A stretch of DNA of 34,273 bases from a virus: the IMG/VR virus record IMGVR_UViG_3300044637_002626, positions 1 through 34,273 of that record; one strand, written 5' to 3'. The position numbers and the translations under genes were made by a program. Shown piece by piece: positions 14,773 to 23,969 of this stretch. The notes under the pieces were generated by a model. The model had not been told where the DNA came from and searched no databases. It was given only the letters and a program-made list of their open reading frames with translations. Numbering within the stretch: position 1 is the stretch's first letter; every line of letters starts with the position of its first letter.

Positions 14773-17099
14773 CGAATAGGGCAGAGAGTAAATGTTGAAG
14801 GGGCGGAGTCCAATGGCATTGCCAGATTTACCTTTCGAATGAGATAAACCGTGTTTCTGACTCTTACTGGCTTAGAAAAATCAATCTTGGCAAGTGCAAC
14901 CTCATCCAGATAAACGGGCACATCTACGTTTTGCGTAGTGGTAATAAAGTCAATCCACTTTTTCCCAACGGTCTTGCAGAGGCCATCTTCATTTTCGAAG
15001 CGGGCAGAGGTTTCTACAGAAGTTGGCTCCCCGGCGTAGTTTTTTACGCCAGAGCTTGCCATGGGGTAAAGCGCAGAGGTAGAATCCTCCTGCATGCCGA
15101 GGTAGTTCATAAACCGAAGTGAAGTACGTTGAGAACTAAGATTGTACTTCGAATAGGCCTCTTCTTTAACTTTTGGTATTTCCCAGTTTACCCCACTTTT
15201 TTTTACCCCTCTGAACATCAAAGGGCTATCGGCATTTACCTCTACTCTTATATCTCCTTCTCCTTGCCTGAAGCCAACTGAATTATGGCTCTTGAGCACC
15301 CAGCCTACAGATCCATTATCGGCTTGAGCGAAGGCATAATACTTGTCTTCGCTCGAGACATATCGCACAGAGCCAAACACTGCCTCATTAATTGGAAGCT
15401 CCTGAGTAGTTGGTACAGATTGAAGGATTGTAAACTTATCCGGGAAAAGCAAGTCTGAAACAATAAGCGAGTTCCTGTACTCGTCTCTTGCGGAATCGCG
15501 ATAGGTAATAAGGTACCCATTGGAAGTAGGAAAATCTATGCCCTGCACGCCTGGGATCTCATAACTCCAATCTACAGGTGTATCTGACAAAACATCATCC
15601 AGTGTTTTTAGCAAAATGGAGTTGGTTCTAAAGTCAAAGAAAACACCCCAGTAGAAAAAGGTTCGCGCTGCATTCAGGAACTCATTCAAGAAAGCATCCG
15701 GCATTGCCTCTCGGATATTCCACTTGTTTCTAAAGCTATCAAAGTACCTGTACCCATCGGATGGCGTGTACAATACACTGACCTGGCTAAGAATAAGCGT
15801 AGAGTATAGAAGCTTTGCCGAATGAGAGGGATCGTCGAAAAACTCGCTGTTATACCTTAGCCCTAAGAAGCTGAATATCTTTGAAAATACCTCTTTGACA
15901 TAGATCTGCGGGCTGATCGCATACCGGAACCTTTGACCGAGGGTAATGGTGTTAAACTTAAATGCGCCTTCGTCGAAATAGTTCACCACACCCATGTAAT
16001 CCTCGTTTAATGAAAAGTCCTCATTCACAATACAGGGGTAAACAAAGCGAGCTTCTGGATCGGTAGATGGGAGCGAATTAACCTCTTGCATGTGTGCGTC
16101 CAAAAGGGTAGCGTATGATGCGAAGAAAGCCTCAGGGTCGATGTTTGAATCGAACACATCGAATCCATAACTCGATCCAATATTGGCAAACGAACCAGTT
16201 GGATTCATAAGATCGGGAAGGCTGGTTCTAATATCCTTGACTATAAAGCTATTCGTGAAAGGGATTTCACCCTCGGTAGCTTCGGCTACAATTCTTCCAT
16301 CGTGATAAGGGTCAGCATAGCGCCACGGTGTTGAGTAGCTGGTAAAACGGTACACGTGCCAGGCAGACCGTGCCCCTATCAAAATCCATTTTCCTCCTTC
16401 GCTTTCATCTACAAGCGGAAAACCCGTGTTATTCTCGAACGCTTCCCAATAGATACCATTTTCATCTACCACTACATCATTTTCGAGATATGAAGTTCCC
16501 AGAACAAAAGGCTGCGGGTAAACTGGGTTGTTAATTCCATCTACCATGTCCTGTATAGTGGTTGGTCCATCCGTGCGGAACTTCACATAGAAAACAATGT
16601 TATTCTGTGGGTAATCTGGCAAATCGTCATAAACCAATGTGGTCGTAATCAAATCGCCTTCGGCTGGCCCGTCGCCAAAAAACCCCATGTAAGCATGGAT
16701 GAAGAGATTGAACGTGATGGGCACTAAAACATCTTCCATAGGCAGATCTTTTAGCTTGGTCTCTTTCAAGTCGGCAGCAAACTGACCGCTTGCCGCCAAT
16801 AGATTAATCTTAAACCCTAAAGGAGTAGCCGCTCTTAAAACAAGCTTACAGGCAATAACAGATGTACCTGATTTTAATCTGAATCCAGGAAACTCTGTGT
16901 TCCTGGTCTGCTTTGCTTCTACATAATTCTTGAATGAGAAGAAAGCCTCATTGGTAGGAGTAGCGGGCAAATCAAACGCATACGAAAAACTGCCTGCAAG
17001 AACTTCCGGCTCGAAAATGGAGCTATTGAGAACTATGTTGATCCGGGTATCCGGGTTCAGATCTAATACGGTGCCATCGGGGGCAATAAGCTGCAACAT
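14769..17099 (-). CDS. Large tail/baseplate protein with carbohydrate-binding-like insert
   Basis: A 776-residue protein that starts MLQLIAPDGTVLDLNPD and contains FEPEVLAGSFSYAFDLPATPTNEAFF, an opening seen in large Bacteroidota phage tail proteins. Residues about 200-243 (GTSYLENDVVVDENGIYWEAF ... W-I-L-I-G) resemble small carbohydrate-binding modules of the CBM5/12 (ChtBD3) type, with aromatic residues at the expected places. The rest is beta-rich. It sits between a 368-residue tail protein (one-base overlap) and the collagen-like fibre, so a baseplate hub that carries fibres is the likely role. Confidence 0.7.
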   Translation of the reverse strand: MLQLIAPDGTVLDLNPDTRINIVLNSSIFEPEVLAGSFSYAFDLPATPTNEAFFSFKNYVEAKQTRNTEFPGFRLKSGTSVIACKLVLRAATPLGFKINLLAASGQFAADLKETKLKDLPMEDVLVPITFNLFIHAYMGFFGDGPAEGDLITTTLVYDDLPDYPQNNIVFYVKFRTDGPTTIQDMVDGINNPVYPQPFVLGTSYLENDVVVDENGIYWEAFENNTGFPLVDESEGGKWILIGARSAWHVYRFTSYSTPWRYADPYHDGRIVAEATEGEIPFTNSFIVKDIRTSLPDLMNPTGSFANIGSSYGFDVFDSNIDPEAFFASYATLLDAHMQEVNSLPSTDPEARFVYPCIVNEDFSLNEDYMGVVNYFDEGAFKFNTITLGQRFRYAISPQIYVKEVFSKIFSFLGLRYNSEFFDDPSHSAKLLYSTLILSQVSVLYTPSDGYRYFDSFRNKWNIREAMPDAFLNEFLNAARTFFYWGVFFDFRTNSILLKTLDDVLSDTPVDWSYEIPGVQGIDFPTSNGYLITYRDSARDEYRNSLIVSDLLFPDKFTILQSVPTTQELPINEAVFGSVRYVSSEDKYYAFAQADNGSVGWVLKSHNSVGFRQGEGDIRVEVNADSPLMFRGVKKSGVNWEIPKVKEEAYSKYNLSSQRTSLRFMNYLGMQEDSTSALYPMASSGVKNYAGEPTSVETSARFENEDGLCKTVGKKWIDFITTTQNVDVPVYLDEVALAKIDFSKPVRVRNTVYLIRKVNLAMPLDSAPSTFTLCPIR

Positions 17100-18205
17100 T
17101 AGATAGATGAGGCTTGGTTGTTATCGAATGCCAGGCGGAAGTCGAAGCCGTAGCTGGGCAGGTCGCCGTCGAAGTCGTTTCGGTATTCTACCGACTTGCT
17201 TTCCAGAATAATCGGCACCCAGCGCTGCAGATCCGGGCTCCAGAGAAACTTCCGAGGCGATAGCATAAAGTCCTGCATTACCGTTTCCAGAAGAGTGCGG
17301 GGCAGAAAACCGGTATAGGCCTTGTGCTTTTTGCGGCCCTCTATGCGCCAGGGCTGATATTGCTCCAGCGTAGTGTTTTGGAAAGCCGGGCCCAGATCGG
17401 ACTCGGCCACGCTCTGCGATACTTCCAGTGTGCGGGCCATGCTGCCGGTGCAGGGCAGAAAGGCCCAGCCACCACGAGAAGAGAGGTAGGCGAAATCGTA
17501 AGTGTTTGCCCGCACAGAGCCATCGCTTACCAGGCTTACCAATCGGGTAACCGAGTTGCAGGTTAGCTCCAGTGTAAAGTTAGGAGAGAGCTCCTCCGAA
17601 GGTACGGACATGGGTATGGCCCAAACATCGCCAGCTCGGGCCGAGGTAAAAGATCCGGAAACGGTACCAGATGGGCGGCCAAACAAATCGAAGTGGCGGA
17701 AAATCCAGTTTACCGTTCCCGTGGTTTGGAGCATGGCATACACGAAGCCGGTAGCCTGCCGGGGCACAAGTAGCGAACCTGGCACATGCAGAAAAATAGG
17801 CTGCGTGCCCGATGCCGTGGCAAAATCGTCGGCATACTCTTCCATCGGCTCGCCTCCCAGTACCACCAGGAGGGTGCCTGAGATGGTAGTCCAACTTGTC
17901 CACACTCCGGCATTGTAGTGCCGGTGCCGTATGCGGTACAGGCGGCTCAGCTCTGGTACCAGCACGGCATCCAGATCGGCACCGGGCAGCGAAGCCGATG
18001 CCTCCCGCATAAGGGCGGAGTGGATTATGCTATCTACCCGATCGGTAAGCTCTGCGCTGCCATCGGATGTAAATGCAAAGGTGCCCAGTACCGTGTAGCT
18101 TCCGGTATGGGCTACGGTTTCCAGGCTTACCTCTACCTCTACCGACTGATTCGGCGCAGTGGTGGTAATGGAGAAGGAGATGGGGTTGCGAGAGTATCGT
18201 GCCAT
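17099..18205 (-). CDS. Probable tail/baseplate protein
   Basis: A 368-residue, beta-rich protein (MARYSRNPISFSITTTAPNQ...). A fibronectin-like or jelly-roll fold is plausible from alternating strands (VEVEVSLETVAHTGSYTVLG), and the C-terminal 130 residues are more conserved-looking (KKHKAYTGFLPRTLLETVMQDFML). It overlaps both neighbours by one base. Position and composition suggest a distal-tail structural protein; I do not recognise the family. Confidence 0.62.
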   Translation of the reverse strand: MARYSRNPISFSITTTAPNQSVEVEVSLETVAHTGSYTVLGTFAFTSDGSAELTDRVDSIIHSALMREASASLPGADLDAVLVPELSRLYRIRHRHYNAGVWTSWTTISGTLLVVLGGEPMEEYADDFATASGTQPIFLHVPGSLLVPRQATGFVYAMLQTTGTVNWIFRHFDLFGRPSGTVSGSFTSARAGDVWAIPMSVPSEELSPNFTLELTCNSVTRLVSLVSDGSVRANTYDFAYLSSRGGWAFLPCTGSMARTLEVSQSVAESDLGPAFQNTTLEQYQPWRIEGRKKHKAYTGFLPRTLLETVMQDFMLSPRKFLWSPDLQRWVPIILESKSVEYRNDFDGDLPSYGFDFRLAFDNNQASSI

Positions 18206-18672
18206 TAGGTCCAGCGGGCTGCGTTGTAACAGATGTTAATGGTGTCAGTGAGTTTGAACTCAAACCGCCAGCCGATGAGGTTATCCACCAGGAGCGGATC
18301 TATCGGGTAGATGTCGGATTCAGAGAGGTCGATTTTGCTGCCGTTTTGTTTTGCATCTCTCAGGAGTCGAGCCATAAGGTCGAACACGATGGCCTCCAGT
18401 TGGTCGAGCATGTTATCCATCTGCGCCTCTGTGGTGGTTTTGTCGTTATACGGTTGGCAGATGGTTACGGCCGAAACCTTCTTGCCGAAGTAGGCCGAGG
18501 TGCTGGAGTTAATCTCGATGCTGGGCACTTCCAGCCAAAGGATCGGGCCTTTGAATTTGGAAACGGTATCGGCCCGGAGCTTGCTGGTGTTGCCGCAGAC
18601 AAAATTCCCGTTCAGTTCTACGTGAGAAGTGGACAGGGCGGCAAAGTATTCTTTGAGTTGCTTGTACTGCAT
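18205..18672 (-). CDS. Late structural-region protein
   Basis: 155 residues starting MQYKQLKEYFAALSTSHVELNGNFVCG, ending NICYNAARWT. The pattern (helix, 'ILWLEVPSIEINSS', then 'MDNMLDQLEAIVFDLMARLL') resembles small tail-completion proteins found beside Bacteroidota phage tail genes. One-base overlaps on both sides place it in a tightly coupled run of tail genes. Confidence 0.6.
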   Translation of the reverse strand: MQYKQLKEYFAALSTSHVELNGNFVCGNTSKLRADTVSKFKGPILWLEVPSIEINSSTSAYFGKKVSAVTICQPYNDKTTTEAQMDNMLDQLEAIVFDLMARLLRDAKQNGSKIDLSESDIYPIDPLLVDNLIGWRFEFKLTDTINICYNAARWT

Positions 18673-19469
18673 TATGCGGCAGAGTTTTTACGGTGGTGGA
18701 GATAGCGAAGTATAGTGCTGAGGGGTTGCTGCATGGTGGCCTCGAAGTCGCCAAAAAGCCCCTCGGCGGCTACCGACATAGAAACATCTACCCAGTCGCC
18801 GGCTTTGCCCTCTCCTACCTTTTTGGCAGTGCCGCTTACGTGCAGTGCCCTGTTTGCCCGGTAGGTTTGGCGGCGCAGCTCCAGCACCCAGGTAACCACG
18901 GCCAGGCGCTTGTAGATCGGTATGCGGCCCAGCTTTTTGGCCCGGCGCTCAGCTATGCCGGAGTGGTACTTTTCTCGCAGGTCGCCGTTCCATGCGGTGT
19001 TGAGTTGCAGAAGCCAGGGGAAAAGCACTACCCACCACTTACGCGGGCGGCAGATGCTGGCCACCAGAAGATTAAGCAAGTGCTCGGAAGGGTTGGCTGC
19101 GTATGCCCGGAAAAGCTGATCGGCAGCCACTACATAGTCGGCCAGCTTAAGATCTTCCGGAGCGGGCAGGTAGTACCAGCGCAGGCCCATGCGGAAGATG
19201 CGGGTAGTGCGCAGTGGAATGGGCCGGAAAAGAAAATCGGTAAAGGGCAGGAGTGCGAGTAGCTGGTCGTCGTCCAGGCTTACCCATACTTCTGGCTTTA
19301 CCGAAGGGGTGAGGATGCGGAAGGCGAGGTACTTATCTTCCGGCGTGGGTTCGTCCTTGGCCAGAAAGGGCACAATGCGGAGGAGTTGCTCCTCGCTCAG
19401 CTCTTCCCAGGTTTCCGGAAAAAGTACCTTAGTAGTGGAGGTTCCGTCTGCGATCTCGATCTCTACCAT
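18672..19469 (-). CDS. Late hypothetical protein (tail region)
   Basis: 265 residues. The first third is acidic (FPETWEELSEEQLLRIVPFLAKDEPTPED), in line with tail assembly chaperone-like proteins; the middle is Trp-rich (RPRKWWVVLFPWLLQLNTAWNG) and the rest basic. The N-terminal phrase 'ETWEELSEEQLLRI' recurs in proteins next to Bacteroidota tail genes, but I cannot give a function. It overlaps the membrane protein upstream by 41 bases. Confidence 0.6.
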   Translation of the reverse strand: MVEIEIADGTSTTKVLFPETWEELSEEQLLRIVPFLAKDEPTPEDKYLAFRILTPSVKPEVWVSLDDDQLLALLPFTDFLFRPIPLRTTRIFRMGLRWYYLPAPEDLKLADYVVAADQLFRAYAANPSEHLLNLLVASICRPRKWWVVLFPWLLQLNTAWNGDLREKYHSGIAERRAKKLGRIPIYKRLAVVTWVLELRRQTYRANRALHVSGTAKKVGEGKAGDWVDVSMSVAAEGLFGDFEATMQQPLSTILRYLHHRKNSAA

Positions 19470-19686
19470 TCCTTTCGATTTTCTCGAAAATTCGGTAGAA
19501 GAGCACGTAGAGAAGTAGGACCGAAAACGAGAAGGCCAGCGTAGGTTTCCAGAGGTGGAAGTCTGAAAATTCAGGATCCCAGCCAGCCTGCCACCAGTTG
19601 TAAGAAGAAGCGATTACAGTGCTGCAGAAAAGCACGATGGCCGAATCGTGTACGATGTAGCCGAAGATGCGAAGGGGGTTTTTCAT
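19429..19686 (-). CDS. Two-TM membrane protein, lysis-cluster candidate
   Basis: I choose the ATG at 19684-19686, which overlaps the endolysin stop by four bases, giving 85 residues. There are two hydrophobic segments: IFGYIVHDSAIVLFCSTVIA and PTLAFSFSVLLLYVLFYRIF, with a basic C-terminus (KIERNGRDRDRRRN). Small two-TM proteins beside endolysins are often holins or antiholins. The longer frame to 19740 would overlap the endolysin far more. Confidence 0.6.
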   Translation of the reverse strand: MKNPLRIFGYIVHDSAIVLFCSTVIASSYNWWQAGWDPEFSDFHLWKPTLAFSFSVLLLYVLFYRIFEKIERNGRDRDRRRNLHY

Positions 19687-20198
19687 TGGTTCCAGCGGGC
19701 GAAGTTGTAGATCTGTTTTATGGGGCGTGTAAGCCGGCACACGCCACCACCGTCTCGGCTGCCGCTTCCGTTGGTGTTGCCTTCTATGGTTACCACGAAC
19801 TTCCCAGAAGGGAGCACTTGCTCCACGATGCCTACGTGTCCGATTCGTTTGATGTATTTATTCCAGACTGAGAAAACATCTCCTGGCCGAACATCTTCTC
19901 TCTTAACAAGTCGAACTTTGGTAAACCATGCCGCCGCCATGCCTCCGGCAGCGGGTTGCTTGCATTGCTTATGGCAGTAGGTCGCAAACCACCCACACCA
20001 GGCAGTGCCGAGCCAGCGATCAGTGCCTGCCGCATAGCGTACAATCCGATCCACTTCGGGCCCACGATTATTCCTACCAGGGGTCTCCCTTGTGCCGATA
20101 AGCGGGCGGGCTTGGTTAAGAATGCAGGTAGCTCCATTGCTTACAGCATTGAAGTTAATGCCCAGATGGATAAGGCATAGAAGGCAAAGTAGGCGCAT
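19683..20198 (-). CDS. CHAP/NlpC-P60-like endolysin with signal peptide
   Basis: From the ATG at 20196-20198 this is 171 residues with a hydrophobic Sec-type start (MRLLCLLCLIHLGINFNAVS). The catalytic domain shows the Cys of TAWCGWFATYCHKQ, the His of RIGHVGIVEQ and a following polar residue in IEGNTNGSGSRDGGG, the Cys-His-Asn/Asp order of CHAP amidases/peptidases. It would cut peptidoglycan after export. The frame is open to 20309, but that longer start has no hydrophobic leader. The gene overlaps the upstream membrane protein by 58 bases, sharing the signal peptide region. Confidence 0.8.
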   Translation of the reverse strand: MRLLCLLCLIHLGINFNAVSNGATCILNQARPLIGTRETPGRNNRGPEVDRIVRYAAGTDRWLGTAWCGWFATYCHKQCKQPAAGGMAAAWFTKVRLVKREDVRPGDVFSVWNKYIKRIGHVGIVEQVLPSGKFVVTIEGNTNGSGSRDGGGVCRLTRPIKQIYNFARWNQ

Positions 20199-20482
20199 AG
20201 GGCACAGTAGTAAAGTGGCATGGGAATCTGACCTTCTATCTTTTCCCAATCGAAAAGGAAAAGGTAGAACCGGTTGAAGTTGAGCATAAGTGCGAGCGTG
20301 GCCATCCATCCAGCGATATACATTACCGCAGCTCCGGCGAGGATGTTGGTAAAGTAGCCAGGCGGAATGAGGCCAGCTTCCGGGCCCCAGATCTTATACA
20401 CGGCATAGTAGCCCAGTGCTGCTACCAAAATGGCAATGGGGGAAAAAATAAGTTCGTTGAATTTGGCAAGGAGGTTTTTCAT
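20141..20482 (-). CDS. Multi-TM protein, holin candidate
   Basis: 113 residues with three or four hydrophobic segments (FSPIAILVAALGYYAVYKIWG, FTNILAGAAVMYIAGWMATLAL, YCALCAYFAFYALSIWALTSM) and a short basic N-terminus. Size, topology and position directly upstream of the endolysin fit a class I-like holin. It overlaps the next upstream gene by four bases. Confidence 0.6.
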   Translation of the reverse strand: MKNLLAKFNELIFSPIAILVAALGYYAVYKIWGPEAGLIPPGYFTNILAGAAVMYIAGWMATLALMLNFNRFYLFLFDWEKIEGQIPMPLYYCALCAYFAFYALSIWALTSML

Positions 20483-21108
20483 GGCACAATGGAAATGTTT
20501 GAAAGGGTATCGATTTTACTATCCGGATTCATTACCAGGAGCTTTACCTGCCTTGGCCGCTTGCCCCAGTTCCAGGGCCATAGGTGGCGCAGCCGCCATT
20601 TCGGCCGGGTTTCCAGTAGCATAAGCGGGTTGGTAACCGAATCGCGGATGGAGATGGAGTCGCCGGTAATGGTTCCGGAAATGGTGCCGAAGCGGGTAGC
20701 TGCCCGGAAGCGGCGCACTACGGTAGGGAAAGAGTCGGAGGTCCCAGTCGTGGCGTGCAGCGTATCAGTGTGGAGCGGGGCTTTAATCTCCCGCTCGGTA
20801 GTTACGGTTGCCTCCGTCAGGATGCTGACGTCTCCCAGGTCCAGCCCCGACTCTTTCTCTACCTGCCGGATCCGTTCTTTCGTCAGGCTCCGGAAAGTGC
20901 TTTTACTAACTTCTACTTTTTCCTGCGTGGCCATCTGCTGGCCACCTTTCCCCACTTCGCGGAAGGTGTGCCCTTGGTGCAGGGCTACCACGGCTTTGGT
21001 TTCTTTTTTTGCAGCACGCAGCTGCGCCAGATGCCATGTCCATGCGTAGCCCAGCCCCAGAAGGGTAAGCAATGCGATGGCTCCGATTATGATGCTGCGA
21101 AACGGCAT
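20479..21108 (-). CDS. N-terminally anchored periplasmic protein (spanin-like candidate)
   Basis: 209 residues with one N-terminal TM helix (SIIIGAIALLTLLGLGYAW) followed by a helical stretch (LAQLRAAKKETKAVVALHQG) and a long, mostly beta-rich, polar domain. In the lysis cluster, a single-TM protein with a long external domain could be an inner-membrane spanin. No conserved spanin motif is visible, so this is position-based. Shares one base with the upstream gene. Confidence 0.55.
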   Translation of the reverse strand: MPFRSIIIGAIALLTLLGLGYAWTWHLAQLRAAKKETKAVVALHQGHTFREVGKGGQQMATQEKVEVSKSTFRSLTKERIRQVEKESGLDLGDVSILTEATVTTEREIKAPLHTDTLHATTGTSDSFPTVVRRFRAATRFGTISGTITGDSISIRDSVTNPLMLLETRPKWRLRHLWPWNWGKRPRQVKLLVMNPDSKIDTLSNISIVP

Positions 21109-21380
21109 TAGTCTACAGGTTGTCGTTTCCGGCTGTATTGATGAGAGAGGAAACCTTCGAGCTTGCTTATTGCCTGGGCAAGCTCGTGCTGCGATTCAGC
21201 CAGGCGCTTCCGATCTTCACGCTCGCTTTCGAGCTCTTTTCGGAAATATTCCAGCTGCAGGTTTATGGTGGCCATCTGCTTGGTATAGGCAACGTAACCG
21301 CCAAAAATGGCACCACAGAGAGTAAAGGATAGGGTGGCAAATGCGATCCACGCCTCCGGTGTCATAACAATCATACCCAT
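21108..21380 (-). CDS. Small single-TM coiled-coil protein (lysis cluster)
   Basis: 90 residues: a hydrophobic N-terminal helix (AWIAFATLSFTLCGAIFGGYVAY) then a charged coiled coil (EYFRKELESEREDRKRLAESQHELAQAISKLEGFL). The layout is that of small i-spanins or phage holin-like XhlA proteins. It starts the lysis cluster right after the 333-residue head gene. Start may be the second Met (residue 6). Confidence 0.58.
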   Translation of the reverse strand: MGMIVMTPEAWIAFATLSFTLCGAIFGGYVAYTKQMATINLQLEYFRKELESEREDRKRLAESQHELAQAISKLEGFLSHQYSRKRQPVD

Positions 21381-22382
21381 TTACATTCGAAAGGATTTGC
21401 GGCATTCATTATCTGGCATCTCCACCATGCGGGCAGAGTTGGTGTTCTCTTCCGGCACTGGCCAGAGCGGGTAATCCGCTTTATTATCCATCAGGAAGCG
21501 CAGGAGTTTGCCCAGGTACTGATCGGCCCGGCTCCGGTGTTTCTGGATGTAGGCATTTACCTGATCCGGAGAAGCCTGCTGCCGCTGCTGCTGGCCGTTG
21601 TTTTCATTCACTACCCGGATGCCGTTGGTAGTTACTTGGAGCACGAGTTCGGGCAAACCTTCCGCCATAGCTGCATGCGCCAGATAAGGAGCGATTTTCC
21701 AAAGGAGCTTATCCTGCGCTGCATCAGTTTCGCCGAGCGCCAGATCTTCGAGAAGTGCATCGAGTAGCTCGTCGCCCAGGTACGTGGGTAGGAGTTCGGT
21801 CTGGATCCGCTTAATGATCCGGGCAAAACGATTAAAGAACCGGTGCGGCTGGGTAACATCTACCAGGCTGGCAAATACGGTGCCGTTCGGAATAATGAGC
21901 CTCCGGGCGGCCTGCCGTTCCTCCGACTCATCCCAGAAGTCGTAGTCGGCTTTGTTCTTTTCCAGAAAAGCGAGGAGGCTTTCCGAGAATACATCGGCAT
22001 TGTCCGAGATGTGGTCGGCCAGTTGGTTGTAGGTCCATTGGCGCACCGGTGCCGAGCCTTCGGTATTTCCTTCGCGGGTTCCTTCGTTGCCCAGGTCCAC
22101 CACACCGCTGGGCATTTGCTCCAGTAGCGTGTAGTAGGTGAGTGGCCGCTGGATCTGGAAGAGGAGCTTTTGGCGCTTGGCATCGTCCGGGTCGGTAACG
22201 GTACCATCCCAGGCATCGTACCACTCGGCCATATCCAGGAAGGCCGTTTCTCCGATAAGAGGCTTAATGTACTTTTCCTCTGCCGCTTCCACGAACGAAG
22301 CCAAGGATTCGAAGTCCGTCTGCACAGAGAGGCGGCTGTAATACAGGCGCAGCTCGTCGGTCGTATTAAGAAGCTGGGGCAT
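21381..22382 (-). CDS. DUF6712-like head protein next to portal
   Basis: 333 residues beginning MPQLLNTTDELRLYYSRLSVQTDFESLASFVEAAEEKYIKPLIG. This start (a Thr-Glu-Leu-Arg head followed by an 'EAAEEKYIxPLIG' helix) is what I associate with DUF6712 proteins of Bacteroidota phages, often beside head/neck genes. It is helical and acidic and overlaps the portal gene by 17 bases. A head-tail connector role is plausible. Confidence 0.65.
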   Translation of the reverse strand: MPQLLNTTDELRLYYSRLSVQTDFESLASFVEAAEEKYIKPLIGETAFLDMAEWYDAWDGTVTDPDDAKRQKLLFQIQRPLTYYTLLEQMPSGVVDLGNEGTREGNTEGSAPVRQWTYNQLADHISDNADVFSESLLAFLEKNKADYDFWDESEERQAARRLIIPNGTVFASLVDVTQPHRFFNRFARIIKRIQTELLPTYLGDELLDALLEDLALGETDAAQDKLLWKIAPYLAHAAMAEGLPELVLQVTTNGIRVVNENNGQQQRQQASPDQVNAYIQKHRSRADQYLGKLLRFLMDNKADYPLWPVPEENTNSARMVEMPDNECRKSFRM

Positions 22383-23673
22383 TGGTAGAAACGGTGGTTT
22401 GTTTTCCAGTCGGGTTTTTGTCGAGCGTGGTAAGCTGGGTGTCCTGAACTGCGAGGAAGTAGTCAGGATTCACTCCAGCCATCCACATAAGCATGTTGAG
22501 AGGTTCGAGTAGTAGGCTCCGAGGGATCGGAGTCTTAAAAGCTGTATGGAGTTCGGCTGCAGTGCGAAGTTCTGAGGCAGAGGAAGAAAGCTTACCACCG
22601 GTATCGATGCCGGCCAGGGCTGGGTTAATACCCACGGCACCACCTACTTCGATACGGAAGTCTTTAAAGAGCTGCAGGTACTTTTCATCGCTCGATTTAT
22701 TATCCAGAGAAATGATTTCCACACCAGGAAAAGGCTTTCCGGATGAGGGATCCACCATAAATTCTGTAAGTATGGCTTTATCTACATTACGAGTACCAGA
22801 TAGGTGCTCATCCATCTTTTGCTGCAGTTTCTCAAAGGCATCCTTACGCTCCTGAGAATCAGGCTCGCCAAATCGGTCGAGCCATTGAGATGGGATTTTG
22901 ATATGATACTTGGTATTGTACCCATTATCGAGCCCAGCCTTGTGGAACTGAGGTATCTTATTCAGCAATTGAATCGTTTCAATCGCTCCCCACCAGCTGG
23001 GCACTGCGTAGGTAGCCTGGCCTGAGGTTGGCATGGCAATGTGAAAGATAAACTGAGGCTCTACTTTTTCGATACCAGTGTAGTAGCGAGGGATTACGAT
23101 GCCTTTATCGGCTCCACCTTTGCCATCTCTTTCCCGAAAATAGATGTAGTTGTTTATCTGTCCGGTTTCATCGTCTCGCTCTTCCGCTCGAATGCTGGCC
23201 CAGTCCACTACTTTTACCTTTGCAGGCTTTCCGAGTGCGGTAAGCGTAACCAGTAGGTACACATTGTTGCTCTGAGGCCACTGCACGCACATTTCCAGCC
23301 ATAATTTCCGGAGGTTTATCTGGCGGAACCAGTTCTTTGCAGCTGCATCTTCCACCTCTTCCAGGATGCGCTTGGCTGGCATGCCATTAGTCCCTGCTTC
23401 GAGTCTCTTTTGAAAAAGGCAAAGTCCGGATCCATGGAGAAACTCCGAGTCCGTTTTCAGAAGCTGGGGCATGCTGGAGCTTTGCCAAATGGTTTCCAGC
23501 ACCAGATCGGGCAATTTGTCGTCCGATCCAAACTTTTCTATATCGAAGCCATGCTTTGTACCCTTCCTCTTGGTCTTAAGGGTATTACTCGACTGAGTTA
23601 CTTCGATAAGTACACCACCAGATCGGTGCTGGATGTAGCCGATTAACGGCTCGTGTTTCTTACTTTTTGCCAT
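22366..23673 (-). CDS. Phage portal protein
   Basis: 435 residues. It has the features of a portal: a helix-rich wing (AAAKNWFRQINLRKLWLEMCVQWPQSNNVYLLV), the stem region, a membrane-like segment near PQFIFHIAMPTSGQATYAVPSWWGAIETIQLL, and the 'SSDEKYLQLFKDFRIEVGGAVGINPALAG' region. It is the docking ring for the terminase. It lies downstream of TerL and overlaps the genes on each side by 14-17 bases. Confidence 0.78.
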   Translation of the reverse strand: MAKSKKHEPLIGYIQHRSGGVLIEVTQSSNTLKTKRKGTKHGFDIEKFGSDDKLPDLVLETIWQSSSMPQLLKTDSEFLHGSGLCLFQKRLEAGTNGMPAKRILEEVEDAAAKNWFRQINLRKLWLEMCVQWPQSNNVYLLVTLTALGKPAKVKVVDWASIRAEERDDETGQINNYIYFRERDGKGGADKGIVIPRYYTGIEKVEPQFIFHIAMPTSGQATYAVPSWWGAIETIQLLNKIPQFHKAGLDNGYNTKYHIKIPSQWLDRFGEPDSQERKDAFEKLQQKMDEHLSGTRNVDKAILTEFMVDPSSGKPFPGVEIISLDNKSSDEKYLQLFKDFRIEVGGAVGINPALAGIDTGGKLSSSASELRTAAELHTAFKTPIPRSLLLEPLNMLMWMAGVNPDYFLAVQDTQLTTLDKNPTGKQTTVSTNAPAS

Positions 23674-23965
23674 GGCGTACAGAAATGCCGTTCAATCCCA
23701 TAATGAGAGGGATTTTCACAGAAAATGGGTGGTTTTCTTCGATGTCAAATAGCAAAAGGGTGTGTGCCCGATTGCGTTCCTGCTTTTTGAATGAATCATT
23801 CTGCGCCCATCGCTGCCGGATGTCCTGCCGCTTCGGTACGCTGGCCAGTCGAACTCGCCTTTTCACTTTTCTGGCCATCGATTTCTCGCTGATAAAGTCC
23901 AATTCGAACTCTCCCATCGAGTTGTGAATGATTGCCAGCGCATCGTGAATGCTTAAGTCTGCCAT
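23660..23965 (-). CDS. Small late protein before portal
   Basis: 101 residues, basic, with MARKVKRRVRLASVPKRQDIRQRW in the middle and strand-like segments at the end. It is the first gene of the portal-lysis-tail unit and follows the late promoter element GTCCTA-N21-CAATTTTG with four bases between TTTG and the ATG. Function unknown. Confidence 0.65.
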   Translation of the reverse strand: MADLSIHDALAIIHNSMGEFELDFISEKSMARKVKRRVRLASVPKRQDIRQRWAQNDSFKKQERNRAHTLLLFDIEENHPFSVKIPLIMGLNGISVRHGKK

Positions 23966-23969
23966 GGTT

